In this document: positions 46,701-57,496 of the stretch, one piece after another
Layout of the letters: the number at the start of each line of letters is the position of its first letter
Numbering within the stretch: the stretch's first letter is position 1
Source of the DNA: Hyposmocoma kahamanoa
Taxonomy: Eukaryota > Arthropoda > Insecta > Lepidoptera > Cosmopterigidae
DNA: 64,000 nucleotides
Assembly: GCF_003589595.1 (NCBI RefSeq)
Contig: NW_020653716.1
Span: forward strand, 893,839-957,838
Direction of reading: 5' to 3'
Notes under the pieces: model-generated
The model's database searches: none
Seen by the model: the letters and a program-made list of their open reading frames with translations, nothing else
What the model was told of the DNA's origin: nothing
Position numbers and translations under genes: made by a program

Positions 46701-49700
46701 CATTTTTAAGCACTTACCATTTTGTCAAGTAAAGGAAGTGCATTATGATAAGCGTTGGCTCCTACTTTTGACATTGTTAGGCTATTGGCAAGTGTCGTTT
46801 CGGGTACGAAACTCCTGGCGGCGTCTTCACTTTTCGAAGCAGTAAAGAAAGCTCGTGCCTCTTCTGGCTGGACACCCTAAACATACATCGCATGCATAGT
46901 TCTAAGAGTGTAAAGATAGGTGTAAGGTAACATAGATACAACTCTTAACACGACCATTTACACCATAAAATTGAAACGTTCTTGAAGAGACATTAATATT
47001 GATATCTTAAGAATCAGTAAAAAAATATTATAACTTTTTATTTTGAAAAACCGACCTCAAAAGTTAGTTAGTTCCGCTTTGTTCGCTACCGTGGTTTCTT
47101 CTAACACGACTAAAACGCTTTACATGGATGTCCTCGTCAAAACGAATGATAAGAACCCAAACGCAAGCTAGCTGCTGTACACTGTTGCTGGTGATAAGAC
47201 CCATGATCAGTTACGGCGCGATAGTATATATATAAATATATACACATAGTATAGTAATATATATGTATATAGTATGGTGGTCACGAACCTAACTGTCGAC
47301 CGCAACCGACAAGCTGGACAAATTCCAAAGACTAGTTTGCATGGCGACGACTAGCTGCATGAGGACAACTTCAACTGCGGCCCTCTAAGCGATGCAGGAC
47401 CTGCGACCCCGCCCACTGTTCATGAGACAGTAAGCGGCGTCAACAGCAGTGTGTCTAAACACAGCCAGCCTTTGGAAGCACATGACAATTCCACATACAG
47501 AAATCCTTTATAAGACTATCAATGAGGAACCGGTACTAGAGCGGGCTGGACAGGATCCCAAAACAATACATTTGTGACAAAAAATACAAGGTACAATTGT
47601 TTGAAGATCCCAACGAAGGACTGAGTCCAAGAGAAGTCCTCGTCTTCACTGATGGATCAACAACAAATTCAGGTACAGGTACTGGGATATTCCCAGAAGA
47701 CTTCAATATCAGGATATCAACACCGCTTGGTGACCACAACACAATATTCCAGGCTGAATGCATGGGTATCAAGTTGGCGGCAGAAGCAATCCTAGCGAGA
47801 AGAGTAAGGATCACTCCATTCGAATACTCTACGACAGCATGTCAGTACTTCATGCACTGAACAGCTATGACATAAACTCAAGGCTCATTTATGAATGCCA
47901 TCAAGCACTCATGGAAGTATGTATACACAATCATGTAACTCTACAGTGGATTAAAGGACACAGCGGCTCACGTCGCAATGATGCAGCAGGTGAACTAGGC
48001 AGAAAAGAGTAGGAGCCGAACGCTGTAGGACCAGAACCCAAAGTGTCTCTCCCCCACCAATGGTCCAGAACAACTATACATAAAGGCACAAAATTTTCTA
48101 ATAATAATATGTATATATATAATATGGACTACCCTTACGGTTTGTATAATAGACAGGCGAGGGAAGCTCTCCAAACGCTCAACGCCAGTCTATCTCGAAA
48201 ATTAATTAAAGTCAAAAGTCAAGAGCTTCGCACTCTAACTGCCGCCCTAATGGGTCATGGTCTATACAATAAACACCTTTTCAATTTAGATATCACAGAC
48301 AGCCCTCTATGCAGAGCGTGTATGGAGGGAGAAGAAACGGCTGCGCACATCCTTCTATAGTACCTACTCCGGCGTGGCCAAGTATAGGGCGTAGTACCTT
48401 GGAGTACCGAGGTCGCTCTCTGAAGTCTTCAGCAAACTGAGGAGGTTGCTGAGATTCCTGGAGGAGCTTGGGTGGCACGAGTAGTATCCTGCACCCACCA
48501 CAAGCAAAATAGGCGCTTTGACGTCGAGTTGCGGACGCTAGTCCGTTACACCAAGTACACTGTTGAGGAGTTATTCTCGTCTGTCTGCCATTTCCATCAT
48601 CAGATCCCCATAACATTTTACTTTCATTGGAATTATATCGTTGTACCAAGTTTTATTGAAATCGGTTAATGAAAAGTGAAATTCAATAAACTGGATAATC
48701 CCTTAATTTGCCGCCCTTAACAGTGGATTATTTTCTTCAAATTTGAATGGGACCACTAGTGCGGCACCCCACCCATTACTGAGGAAAACAGTTCACAAAT
48801 TAATAAAAAATAAAAAAGAGTAATCGCGTGTATAATATACAAACAAAAAAATACAGTCGATTTAGAACCTCTTCCTTTTTTGAAGTCGGTTAAAAAGGAA
48901 TTTATTGATGAGAATAAAATGGTCTGTACAAACGTATATTAAGCAGTTCTTCTTCTTGTGTTTGATAACTACTGCGATCGCTGCAGCGAGACCTCCTGTA
49001 CCGACAGGGACGATGACAGCATCTACCAATGGTATATCTTGCAATATTTCCAGCGCTATGGTACCATATCCCGCCAGAATGTCAACATAATCACGACTAA
49101 TAAAATAAGCAAGACATATTATTATGATGTAGAACAAGATTAGAAAACTATTTTAGATTAATTCAAAGTCTAACCTATTGATATAGACGAGTTTGTTCTT
49201 ATGCGCCACACTGCGGGCCTGCGTATCGACATCGTTCAGATTTCTGCCATGCAAGATTATTGTCGCTCCTAATTTGGTTATTTTTTCCCTTAGACTTAAA
49301 GGTACGTCCACTGGCATCACTACGATGACTGGAATTTTATTCTCGTGAGTAAAATAACATAAACCCAATGCTTCATTCCCGAGTGATGCTATGACCACAC
49401 CATTATTTCTCGTATTTTCAGGCACTCTAAGCAGACCGCAAAGAATCCCTCTCGATTTGAAACTGATCGCAACAAATAACTGTTTTAATATGAAATGCTC
49501 TTAAAAAAGTAATAAACAAGGATGTATATAATAATAATGTAAGTATAATGTAATGTAATGTAATAATAATGTAAGTACTCCTACGAGTAACACTAACCTT
49601 CCAGATCTTTGCAAATTTTCCATCTTGTAATAAAGAGACATCTTAAATTGGTTTTCACAATGTGAATTCTAGAATGAAGGAAAATGTTAGACTCTGAACA

Positions 49701-51325
49701 AACAGAAGTTAGGAGATTGTGATAGTTGAGTATAAACAACTCTAGTTTTATCCAAACTAATATTATAAATGCGAAAGTCTGTTAAGTCTAAACCGCTCAA
49801 CCAATATTATTGAATTTTGGTACAGATATAGATATGGAACCTAACAGGAAAAGGGCAGAGGCTACTTTTTGTCGCAAAAATAAATCTTAAAGGAGGTGAA
49901 ACAGGGCATGACAGTTTGTATGGAGAACCAATAGAACTATGACAATTATTAGTAGGTATAGTGCTATAGGCTCCTGGAAGTATTTATTCTATGCAGACGA
50001 ACGGAGGTATTTATTCGTGAGCACCAGCTAGTTAGTCATAATTATATAACAAAATAATTAAACTGAAATGAAAGTACTTAAAGTTCCAATTAAAATTAAA
50101 AACTCACAATGCAATTTGTTCTCTGAACAAATGGTTTGAGCAAATCCAAAAGTTCAGCTGCTTGCTGCACATCATAAAAGTTTATTTCTCTTGGGTTTCG
50201 CGGATCGCTTAGGGGGTCTACCTGGCGTAACAGTCGGAAGATGTAACCAAAGATTTTAGGAAACACAGAAACAAAAAAAAATAAGATCTGAAACTCGAAA
50301 AAAAATCGTAAGGTCTGCTGGATCGATCCGTAGTTGGTATAGCCTCAGGCACGGTATGATGAAGGTTCGAATCCAGCTGGATCGAAGGAATTTTTTTAGT
50401 GTTCGATCTTTGTATTAACAACAACGCAAACACTCATTCAAATTCAAATTCAAAATAATCTTTATTTCATAGGTAAGCATTATTACACTTGAAATCGTCT
50501 CCATGGCTAAACTCTACCGCTCATTCCTAAGGCAGATTACCCTGAGAAGAATGAGCAAGAAATTCTAAACTATGGGTAGCTCTTTGTAAATAACATTTGT
50601 TTAAATTAACATTCAACATTAACAATATATTTTTTTTGTTTTGAAACATCAGATATCGAGACATTCTCCATGAGCTAAACGGGTTACTACCACGGATTTT
50701 TGTCGTCCAAGTGCGCAGAAGTAAAGGTTATATAACCTTTAGTATAAACTTTTTGTTTCACTATAGTAATAATCTTCGTGAAAGGCAGATTTTATATATC
50801 AACCGGATCTTGTTACAGAAGCGTATATCTACTATCTATCAAGAACAGCAAGTTTATTTTTCATTAGGAAAACCCTATACCTCAGGTACCACGGACACAC
50901 ACATAGACAACCAGAAATTACACCCAAACTTACGAGAGAAATAAATGCAGGCCATACAAATATATCTCCCATCCTGGGAATCGAAACCGGGACCTCTGCG
51001 TGACAGTCCAACATGGTAACCGTTCGGACACAGTGGCATTTAATATTCAATCATTATAACATATCACACAGTTCGACGTACGAAAAAATTAATAGGCTGT
51101 CTGGGAAACCTTAAGGTCGGCAGCTACGTTGCCCAACGCGTTAGCTGCCAGCATCTTGGGCACCTTAGCGGGGAGACCCAATTTTATTCATATAATTAAA
51201 TCGTAGTTCTATTTTCTAGTATTTACACTTTTATTGTAGTACCTTACGTGTATATTTCGACTTATTGTCTAATAAAATTTAAAACGTACTATTCAAATAA
51301 TTTATCATTTACTTACTCCAGCCAT
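43748..51325 (-). CDS. Serine/threonine dehydratase-like protein, paralog C
   Basis: Same family as paralog A. Ten exons from the 5' end: 51317-51325, 50108-50221, 49598-49668, 49175-49462, 48934-49096, 46718-46876, 46044-46180, 44461-44560, 44256-44381 and 43748-43933, giving 450 aa. The first exon is only MAG and is the least certain. The lysine is Lys67 (SFKSRGIL). [15 protein letters not shown], the phosphate loop [14 protein letters not shown] and VSGGN follow. Exon 5 must end after IY, because the site used by a naive alignment to the others reads AT instead of GT. The ACT-like end carries [11 protein letters not shown] and an extended acidic tail (PPVEDED). Introns hold a LINE, two SINE groups and a MITE. 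Confidence 0.87.
45390..45868. mobile_element. MITE split by a lepidopteran-type SINE
   Basis: Inverted ends of about 50 bp (AATTAATTTGCTATTC, then GTTAAACCGTGTAAAAT) lie at 45391-45445 and 45815-45867. The centre (about 45500-45800) is an inverted SINE with the phrase CCCACTGCTGGGCACTGGCC and a tRNA-like B box at 45740-45755. This places the SINE insertion after the MITE. In paralog C intron 7. Confidence 0.65.
46215..46405. repeat. Head-to-head pair of family 2 SINE pieces
   Basis: An inverted SINE head (46215-46300) meets a direct one (46300-46405) around GCATACCGTGCC / GGTACGGTATGC, forming an imperfect palindrome. It lies in paralog C intron 6. Confidence 0.6.
47290..48700 (+). mobile_element. 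LINE fragment with RNase H domain
   Basis: Pieces in different frames: [15 protein letters not shown], then [17 protein letters not shown] (the RNase H TDGS motif with the first catalytic Asp), [14 protein letters not shown] (the catalytic Glu), [13 protein letters not shown] (Asp), [15 protein letters not shown] (His/Asp), and [15 protein letters not shown] (zinc-knuckle-like end). This order fits RNase H-bearing non-LTR elements (R1/LOA/I group). Several frameshifts and stops. In paralog C intron 5. Confidence 0.75.
49745..50030. repeat. Helitron-like interspersed repeat
   Basis: AACTAATATTATAAATGCGA followed by AAGTCTGTTAAGTC is a phrase widespread in moth and butterfly genomes. A related piece is at 12240-12420. 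No protein. In paralog C intron 2. Confidence 0.4.
50275..50420 (+). mobile_element. tRNA-derived SINE, family 2
   Basis: Head GATCCGTAGTTGGTATAGC, B box GGTTCGAATCC and tail GTGTTCGATCTTTGTATTAA. In paralog C intron 1, close to exon 2. Confidence 0.75.
50865..51038 (-). mobile_element. tRNA-derived SINE, family 1
   Basis: Minus-strand copy (GGGAATCGAAACCGGGACCT is the inverted B box). In paralog C intron 1. Confidence 0.8.
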
Positions 51326-51719
51326 ATTCAATACTTGTTCATAGTAATTCGTATTACAGAAAACGTATTATCAATTTACGAATATTTTAAAAGTATATAG
51401 ATATATAGATATCGTTGTTTGAAACACAATTTCTTTGGCTTTACACTGTTTGAAACACTTCTTGAGTAATTAATAAAATTTTATAAAATACATAAAACAT
51501 CAAAATGGTAAGTATTTTTTTATAATATAGTAAATGTTTGTTATTATTGTAATACTTAAGTAAATAATTTTATTTTCAAAATGTTTGGACGAAAGGTAAA
51601 GAGGAACTTATGTGACCATAGAGTAGATGCTTTTTTAAAGTTTTTGTAAGGCTGGCTATTTTTTTCCATCCTATAATGACAATAATAATAATAATAATAA
51701 ATGCCGCCGGGAAATATCG

Positions 51720-52045
51720 GGAAATAACGCCTGTCCCATCTCAAAATTCAAAATTAATCTTTTAGGCCTTAGGAGAGGCGAGATTCTAAAATAGACATAA
51801 TAATAATAATAATTGTTTTGTCCGTTAAAGGGTTAATTTCAGTCAGCCTTGCTATCAGCCTGACGCGGTTGGATTTCTGTAGCGTGTCGCTTCCAGTACA
51901 AATAAGGCGGTCCTGCTCGATACGGCACGTATTGTTCACCGGTTCTTAAACCTGAGTCCCTGACCCGACCGACTGTGCCATTGCATTCAAAATTAATCTT
52001 TTAGACCTTGGGAGAGGCGAGAGTCTAAAATAAATATAATAATAA
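51720..52045. repeat. Repeated module with (AAT)n runs
   Basis: TTAATCTTTTAGGCCTTAGG (about 51754) and TTAATCTTTTAGACCTTGGG (about 51992), each followed by GAGAGGCGAGA.TCTAAAATA and an (ATA)n run. A third copy is at 63580-63625 beside another microsatellite. Probably the 3' end of a SINE. The body between (51840-51985) is GC-richer. From 52046 to 52634 nothing was recognised. Confidence 0.5.
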
Positions 52046-52634
52046 TACAAAAAAGTTTATTTCCTTCACATACAACTCTTATAACAATACTTTTAACATT
52101 ATGTTGTTGGCCGGAGCCCTAACTAGGATACCCTTTAGATACGCTACAATTTCAAGTTCGTCACGTCGTATCCTACATATACAGGGTATCCTACCCGTAA
52201 CTACAAAGAAAATCTCATGGTTCAATTGACAGTACTGAGATCTCTATAGCTTCATCATAAATAATTGTAGTATGCCAAGGCTTGTTCTCCATCTTTTACT
52301 ACTAGATTTATTATTTGTGATAAAACGAGTTTTAACGCATATGAACTAGAATCAATGACCGATAAGTTTCCTACTCTCACAAGGCTTAATTATGGACTAA
52401 AATACAGTTTTCTTACTGTTACGCACATTGTGAGAGTCTCGTCAGTATAACGGTTATTTATTTTCCCTGTATTGTTGCGTTCCCACGGCCCTTAATGTCA
52501 AACGCGCCGATTTGTAAGGGCGGCGAGCGCGCGAAACGGGCTATCGAGAGCCCTCTGAAAAAATCTAGTGTTTTCTTTAGTCCATAGCTAATTGATAACA
52601 AAAAAATATAGCTAAAAATAAAATGGTGAAAAAA

Positions 52635-52830
52635 ATCTTTCGATCCGGCCGGATTCAAACTGACGTCTTCTAGCAAATCGTGGCAGACGCTATGCCAACG
52701 AAGTCACGGAACGAACCAGCGGAACTCAGGAATATTTTTCTATGTGCTTGTTGTCGGACCATTGTATTTAGTTTTCTATATATCTATGATAAATCTATGA
52801 AAGTATTTCGTCACCCAGTTAGGGAACTTT
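52635..52830 (-). mobile_element. tRNA-derived SINE, family 2
   Basis: Minus-strand copy (GATCCGGCCGGATTCAAACT, then CACGGAACGAACC). Confidence 0.75.
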
Positions 52831-53107
52831 ACAAACTAGTGTTTAGTTTATGTACAGTCATATTATGCACAAGATACCTGACCCCTCAAGCCGACTTTGT
52901 CCACCTTTTGGTTCTGAGCACAAAAATGTGGAGATAATTGTTAAATAAACTTAATCTTTAACCTATGAGCCGTAAAATTTATTATGGTATGGCTCCTTGG
53001 TCATCTCATTAATGAATGACATTGTAAGAAAGTTTTTAAGCCAATTTGATCTTTAACGAACAGTTCTTACTTAAATACAGAATACAAATTTCAAGCAGCT
53101 GTAGTAA

Positions 53108-53230
53108 GGACGTCGTGGCGTAGCGGTATAAGGATTGATTTGCAAGTTGACGCAAGCATGGTTCGAGTCACATCAAAAATAAAATATTATTTACCTAGGA
53201 CTATATGTATAATATTGTTTTTTTTTTGTT
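53108..53230 (+). repeat. tRNA-like SINE fragment
   Basis: CGTCGTGGCGTAGCGGTATA (A-box-like) and GGTTCGAGTC (B box) are spaced as in a tRNA, but no stem pairs properly, so it is not called a tRNA gene. Confidence 0.4.
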
Positions 53231-53599
53231 TTTAATCTCTGGATAGGAGTAAGGATTGTGTAAGAATGTCAGATTCTGAAAAAGAAAGCACCGCCCAGAA
53301 ACATTAGAATGAAATAAAAATAACCTTCTTGAGTAATTCAACAAATATTTTAATATTTTATTCTTCTAAATTATAATTAGTAAACATATTTTTAAAATAC
53401 AGTAGTATAATAGACCCTCATAATTGTAGTTTCGAATTTAACCTAATACTAGATTTATAATTTATATATTTTTTTAATTTTAATGATTCGTTAAACATGT
53501 TTTATAACACCGCTGGGATAATGAAGAGTGGGGTGGTTCTTTTTGTAAATTAAAGCCAGTTGCAGCACTGCGAAAAATATTATGAGTCTACTTACCGCT

Positions 53600-53691
53600 A
53601 TATAAAGTCGCCTTGCAACTTCTTTGATTGGCACATCTTGTTCATATAGAACAATAATTTCTAATTTTAATAATTCTGTTAAGTGCGGCAT
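53600..53691 (-). pseudogene. Possible transposase N-terminal scrap
   Basis: MPHLTELLKLEIIVLYEQDV, then PIKEVARRLYIA resembles the helix-turn-helix start of Tc1/mariner transposases. Only about 30 codons are recognisable. Confidence 0.3.
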
Positions 53692-53704
53692 ATTAAAACA
53701 AGAA

Positions 53705-53920
53705 AGAATAGTTTGAAAGTAATTAAAACTGAATAGACATATGGGAACGAAACGTGGAAGAATGCGTAATCACCAGGGATCGGAATAAATAGAGCTTTTT
53801 TACGTAAACTTCGAGGGACATAGACAGAAAATGGAGACTGCCTTACGACAATATTTTTTAGGTCCTGTACCTGTTCGGGATTCGGGAAATCACTTAAGTA
53901 CATTAAAAATTGACGTAATT
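53705..53920. repeat. Inverted duplicate of 55477-55625
   Basis: GGAGACTGCCTTACGACAAT and ATTCGGGAAATCACTTAAG recur inverted at 55480-55545. Between the two (about 1.5 kb) lie two opposed family 2 SINEs. The 215-bp arm has no recognised protein. From 53921 to 54789 nothing further was recognised. Confidence 0.5.
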
Positions 53921-54789
53921 GGGGACAGGCAGGTACACTATGTTTATCTTAATTTTGCGACAGTGGGTCGGACAGCGATATTGCGGACATTGGATTTTTT
54001 TCACGATACCTCTCTAAAAAAATGTCAATCGAGAGATCTTATTGTCCTAATTAAATATCGTCGTATCACATTTTGCCATAAATCTAATAGTTTAGTAGGG
54101 AAACAATGTGTATTTTTTGTATGGGACCATACTTTTAGTGCCCCATCGTTACGAAGTTTTGGTCGATCAAGTTTTGGAATCACTACAGTAACTATTTGAA
54201 GTAATAACAAAACATCAGTATGAATTCGAAACAGAAATTTTAATTTCCTACTGAAACAAATAAACACGAAAAACCAACCAATTTAGTTTTATTATTATGT
54301 GAAGCAAGAGACTTTAATTTAAAACAGTTTTAGGTCGGAACCCTAAAAGCTGTATTAAGATTCTTCGATACAATTATTTGTTATCAATGTAATCAAAGTC
54401 CAATAAATCATTCGTGATTTCTAAAATTCCGGGATGAAAACATTTTGATTATCATTCCGGTATTTCAGAGTGTGGTATTATCCACTCTACGTGTACTCTT
54501 TTTTGAAGTTTAGGTAAATATACTCATTCCGATATTACTATTTACTAGTGTTCCTATGTCGCACCCTTTTTTATTTTAAAGTAAAGGCTGGCAAAACGTG
54601 TTAAGCATGCAGAAGTTTTCTGATTATGATATGAAAATCGAGTCAGAAAGTTAAAACGTATACCTAGAACACAAGGAGTCGTTGCGATAGTTTTAGGATT
54701 TTGTAGGAATGTCCATAAAACAGAATGTTAGTAATACAAACCTTAATTAAATTTTTATTGAATTGACATTAAATTATTTTTTGTGAAAT

Positions 54790-55025
54790 TACTCCACTAG
54801 TTTGTTATAATTATTAATACAAAGATCGAACACTCAGAAAAAAATCCTTCGATCCGGTCGGATTCGAACCGAACGTCTTCTTGCATACCGTGCCAGACGC
54901 TATATCAACTAAGCCACGAAACGAACCAACGGACCTGGTTTTGGTTTTTCAACGACTTTTTAGTCGTAGCGCCATCTATGAGAAATCTATGAAAGATTTA
55001 TCACCCAGTTAGTACCAATTCAATA
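54790..55025 (-). mobile_element. tRNA-derived SINE, family 2
   Basis: Full copy on minus. It forms a tail-to-tail/inverted pair with 55070-55385. Confidence 0.8.
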
Positions 55026-55069
55026 AAATCAATATCAATTCAATAAAAATTTAATTAATACAGTAAATA

Positions 55070-55385
55070 GCGACATCTCTCGCCAGGAGTGGTAGCTGTA
55101 AAGGTACTAACTGGGTGATAAATCTTTCATACATTTCTCATAGATGGCGCTACAACTAAAAAGTAGTTGAAAAACCAAATACAAAGACACGACGCAAGCA
55201 CATAGAAAAATTCGTGAGGTCCATTGACTTTTTGTAAGTCAATGGTGAGGTCCGTATAATTCGTTCCGTGGCTTAGTTGGTATAGCGTCTGGCACGGTAT
55301 GCAAGAAGACGTCGGTTCGAATCCGACCGGATCGAAGGAATCTTTTCTGAGTGTTCGATCTTTGTATTAATAATTAATACAAACC
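55070..55385 (+). mobile_element. tRNA-derived SINE, family 2
   Basis: The most complete copy: leader (AACTGGGTGATAAATCTTTC), head TTCCGTGGCTTAGTTGG, GTCTGGCACGGTATGC, B box GGTTCGAATCC and a TTTGTATTAA end. An internal direct repeat of GTGAGGTCC is at 55216-55250. Confidence 0.8.
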
Positions 55386-55794
55386 TTATTAACTCCAATT
55401 AAATGTATTAAGTAACTGTTTCCAGTTTGGCGGGAGATGGTCTTCTACCTACCTGTTCCCAATTAAGTCAATTTTTAATATTCTTAAGTGATTTTCCGAA
55501 TCCCGAAAAGGTCTGGACCTAAAAAATATTGTAAGGCAGTCTCCAATTTATGTCTACGTTCTTCGAAAAAATTCTACCTATTCCGATCCCTTGTAATCAC
55601 AGAAGGTACGATCGTATGCAAACTGCAGAGCGATATCGTGATTTGCTAACATATCCATACTCACCCTACACTTTATTAATAATATCTACCCACCCACCTT
55701 AGGCAATTTCTAGTGAGCAAATATTGTGATTTGTCAACGTTAACATTAAAAAGTGAAACAATGCTGTTAAAAATATAACGTTAAAACAAAATAG

Positions 55795-55870
55795 TGCTCG
55801 TGGAATCGAACCACGGGTAATTCTAACAGGCAGTCTATACAACAAGCCGCTCGACCAATTTACTTAGATG
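55795..55870 (-). repeat. tRNA-like sequence
   Basis: On minus it reads GGTCGAGCGGCTTG (D-arm-like), then GTGGTTCGATTCCAC, a good T-arm with a 4-bp stem. The acceptor and anticodon stems do not pair convincingly, so it is a SINE head or a decayed tRNA rather than a gene. From 55871 to 56277 nothing else was recognised. Confidence 0.4.
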
Positions 55871-56277
55871 TTAAATGACGGAATTTAGGATTGGTTTCAA
55901 AAATATGTTGATCATCTTCAAGCAACACGCCACAGTATTGCTGATGCAATAAAGTTTAAATTGCTTTAATTTTTTCTTTGCTCAATACGCAAGATAGCTC
56001 GAACCGAAAGGTCGGTTAGGGAGTCAGGAATCTCATATATATGACGGTACATGGCTTAAAATAAAATCCGACCAACTTCAATTGGTGATTATATTCTTGG
56101 AAACAAAACTTTAGTACACTAAACACAGAACACAGGAAGTACAGAGGCGTCTAATAAGAAAACACACATTCTACGCTAAACGTAGTTATTTGTATCTTCT
56201 TAAATCATACTCTTTAAACACATCTACTTGCGGATTTGTTTAAACATTTGCATATGACTAGCGTTACTTGAACGAGG

Positions 56278-57464
56278 TCAATTTGGATTTTGAAATCGTT
56301 TTCTGGGGAAACAAGCACAAGTAGGAATTGGGCTGAAAGGTTCTTCCATGAACTCGCACATATCCGGAAACAGTTTCGTCATGACTATTTTTAGATTACA
56401 TGACTGTTCTAGATCGAAGGCTCCGACTTTCAAATGCAACTGAAAACGAAGCAAAAGTCAATCTATGAACGAAAAGAAAACAATGTACACATTGACCTAC
56501 CAACAAATAGACGTCGGGTCTAATACAAAAACCACGAAAAAAATGTCCGAAGTTAACCTATACAAACGTTGTGACATGTAACGAAATATAAAAAACTAAA
56601 ACATTTAATTTAAATTGTAACGTCATTGCAGTACTGCCTCATTTTGCTTGCAACAATTTAAGGACCCAAAAACACCATATTCTGCTTCTACTGGAAATTT
56701 AGCAAAATGCACCATATTTAGCTTCGACTGAAAATTACTTGAACACAAGGGTAATGGAGTAGCTTTTATCGTAAATATTAATTAATTTTTGTATATATTA
56801 TTACATCGAATTTTGTGCAAATTCACTTAAAGAAATAATAAAGAGTTGGGCAGATTCATACACACCAATATTACTACAAATGTGAAAGTCAGCGTGTATT
56901 ATAAGAAATGTACTGATATTCCAACTGAACGTAAACGTAATTCCGAAAACCGATTTAGGTTAGTTTTGTAACCTTCCTAAAAAAATACATTTGACATTTT
57001 ATTTCGTTGCACTTACCCATATGTAATTAATACTGTTAGAGGTAATCCATGCAGGTCCATAATAGCATTCTACAAGATTGCATCCTGTGCTCGCTATCGC
57101 CGTAAATATTTGGGATTGTTCACGTGACGACTGAGACGGTAATTTCACCTACATGTAATAGTTATAGTTATTTTTTTACCAGTTTTGGATGTTGCAAAAC
57201 CGTGTAAGGTATGATTATTTTGATGGGGAATTTTGATAGTTTATAGTTTAACGACCTCTGTGGTCGAGTGGGTTGCACACCGGTTTTCATAGTGTCGCCA
57301 CCTCTAGATCCCGAGTTCGATCCCCGACCGGGTTAATGTAGAAAATTTACTAAACTAACTTTTCTATGTTGTGCCGGATCCGAGTGTTTGGGGTTGTTGT
57401 TTCCGATTTCCATAACACAATTGCTTTAGTTACTTATTTTGGGATCGACGTTACATACAATATA

Positions 57465-57496
<32 letters not shown>

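Noticed and set aside
48293..48649. 118-aa minus-strand frame
   Set aside because: Antisense to the RNase H-bearing LINE fragment; low-complexity composition with no motif.
48928..48945. AT-AC (U12-type) intron at paralog C exon 5
   Set aside because: The ATATAC only appears if the boundary is forced to the upstream site. The GTTTGT six bases on gives the family's IYGV junction and matches the other three paralogs.
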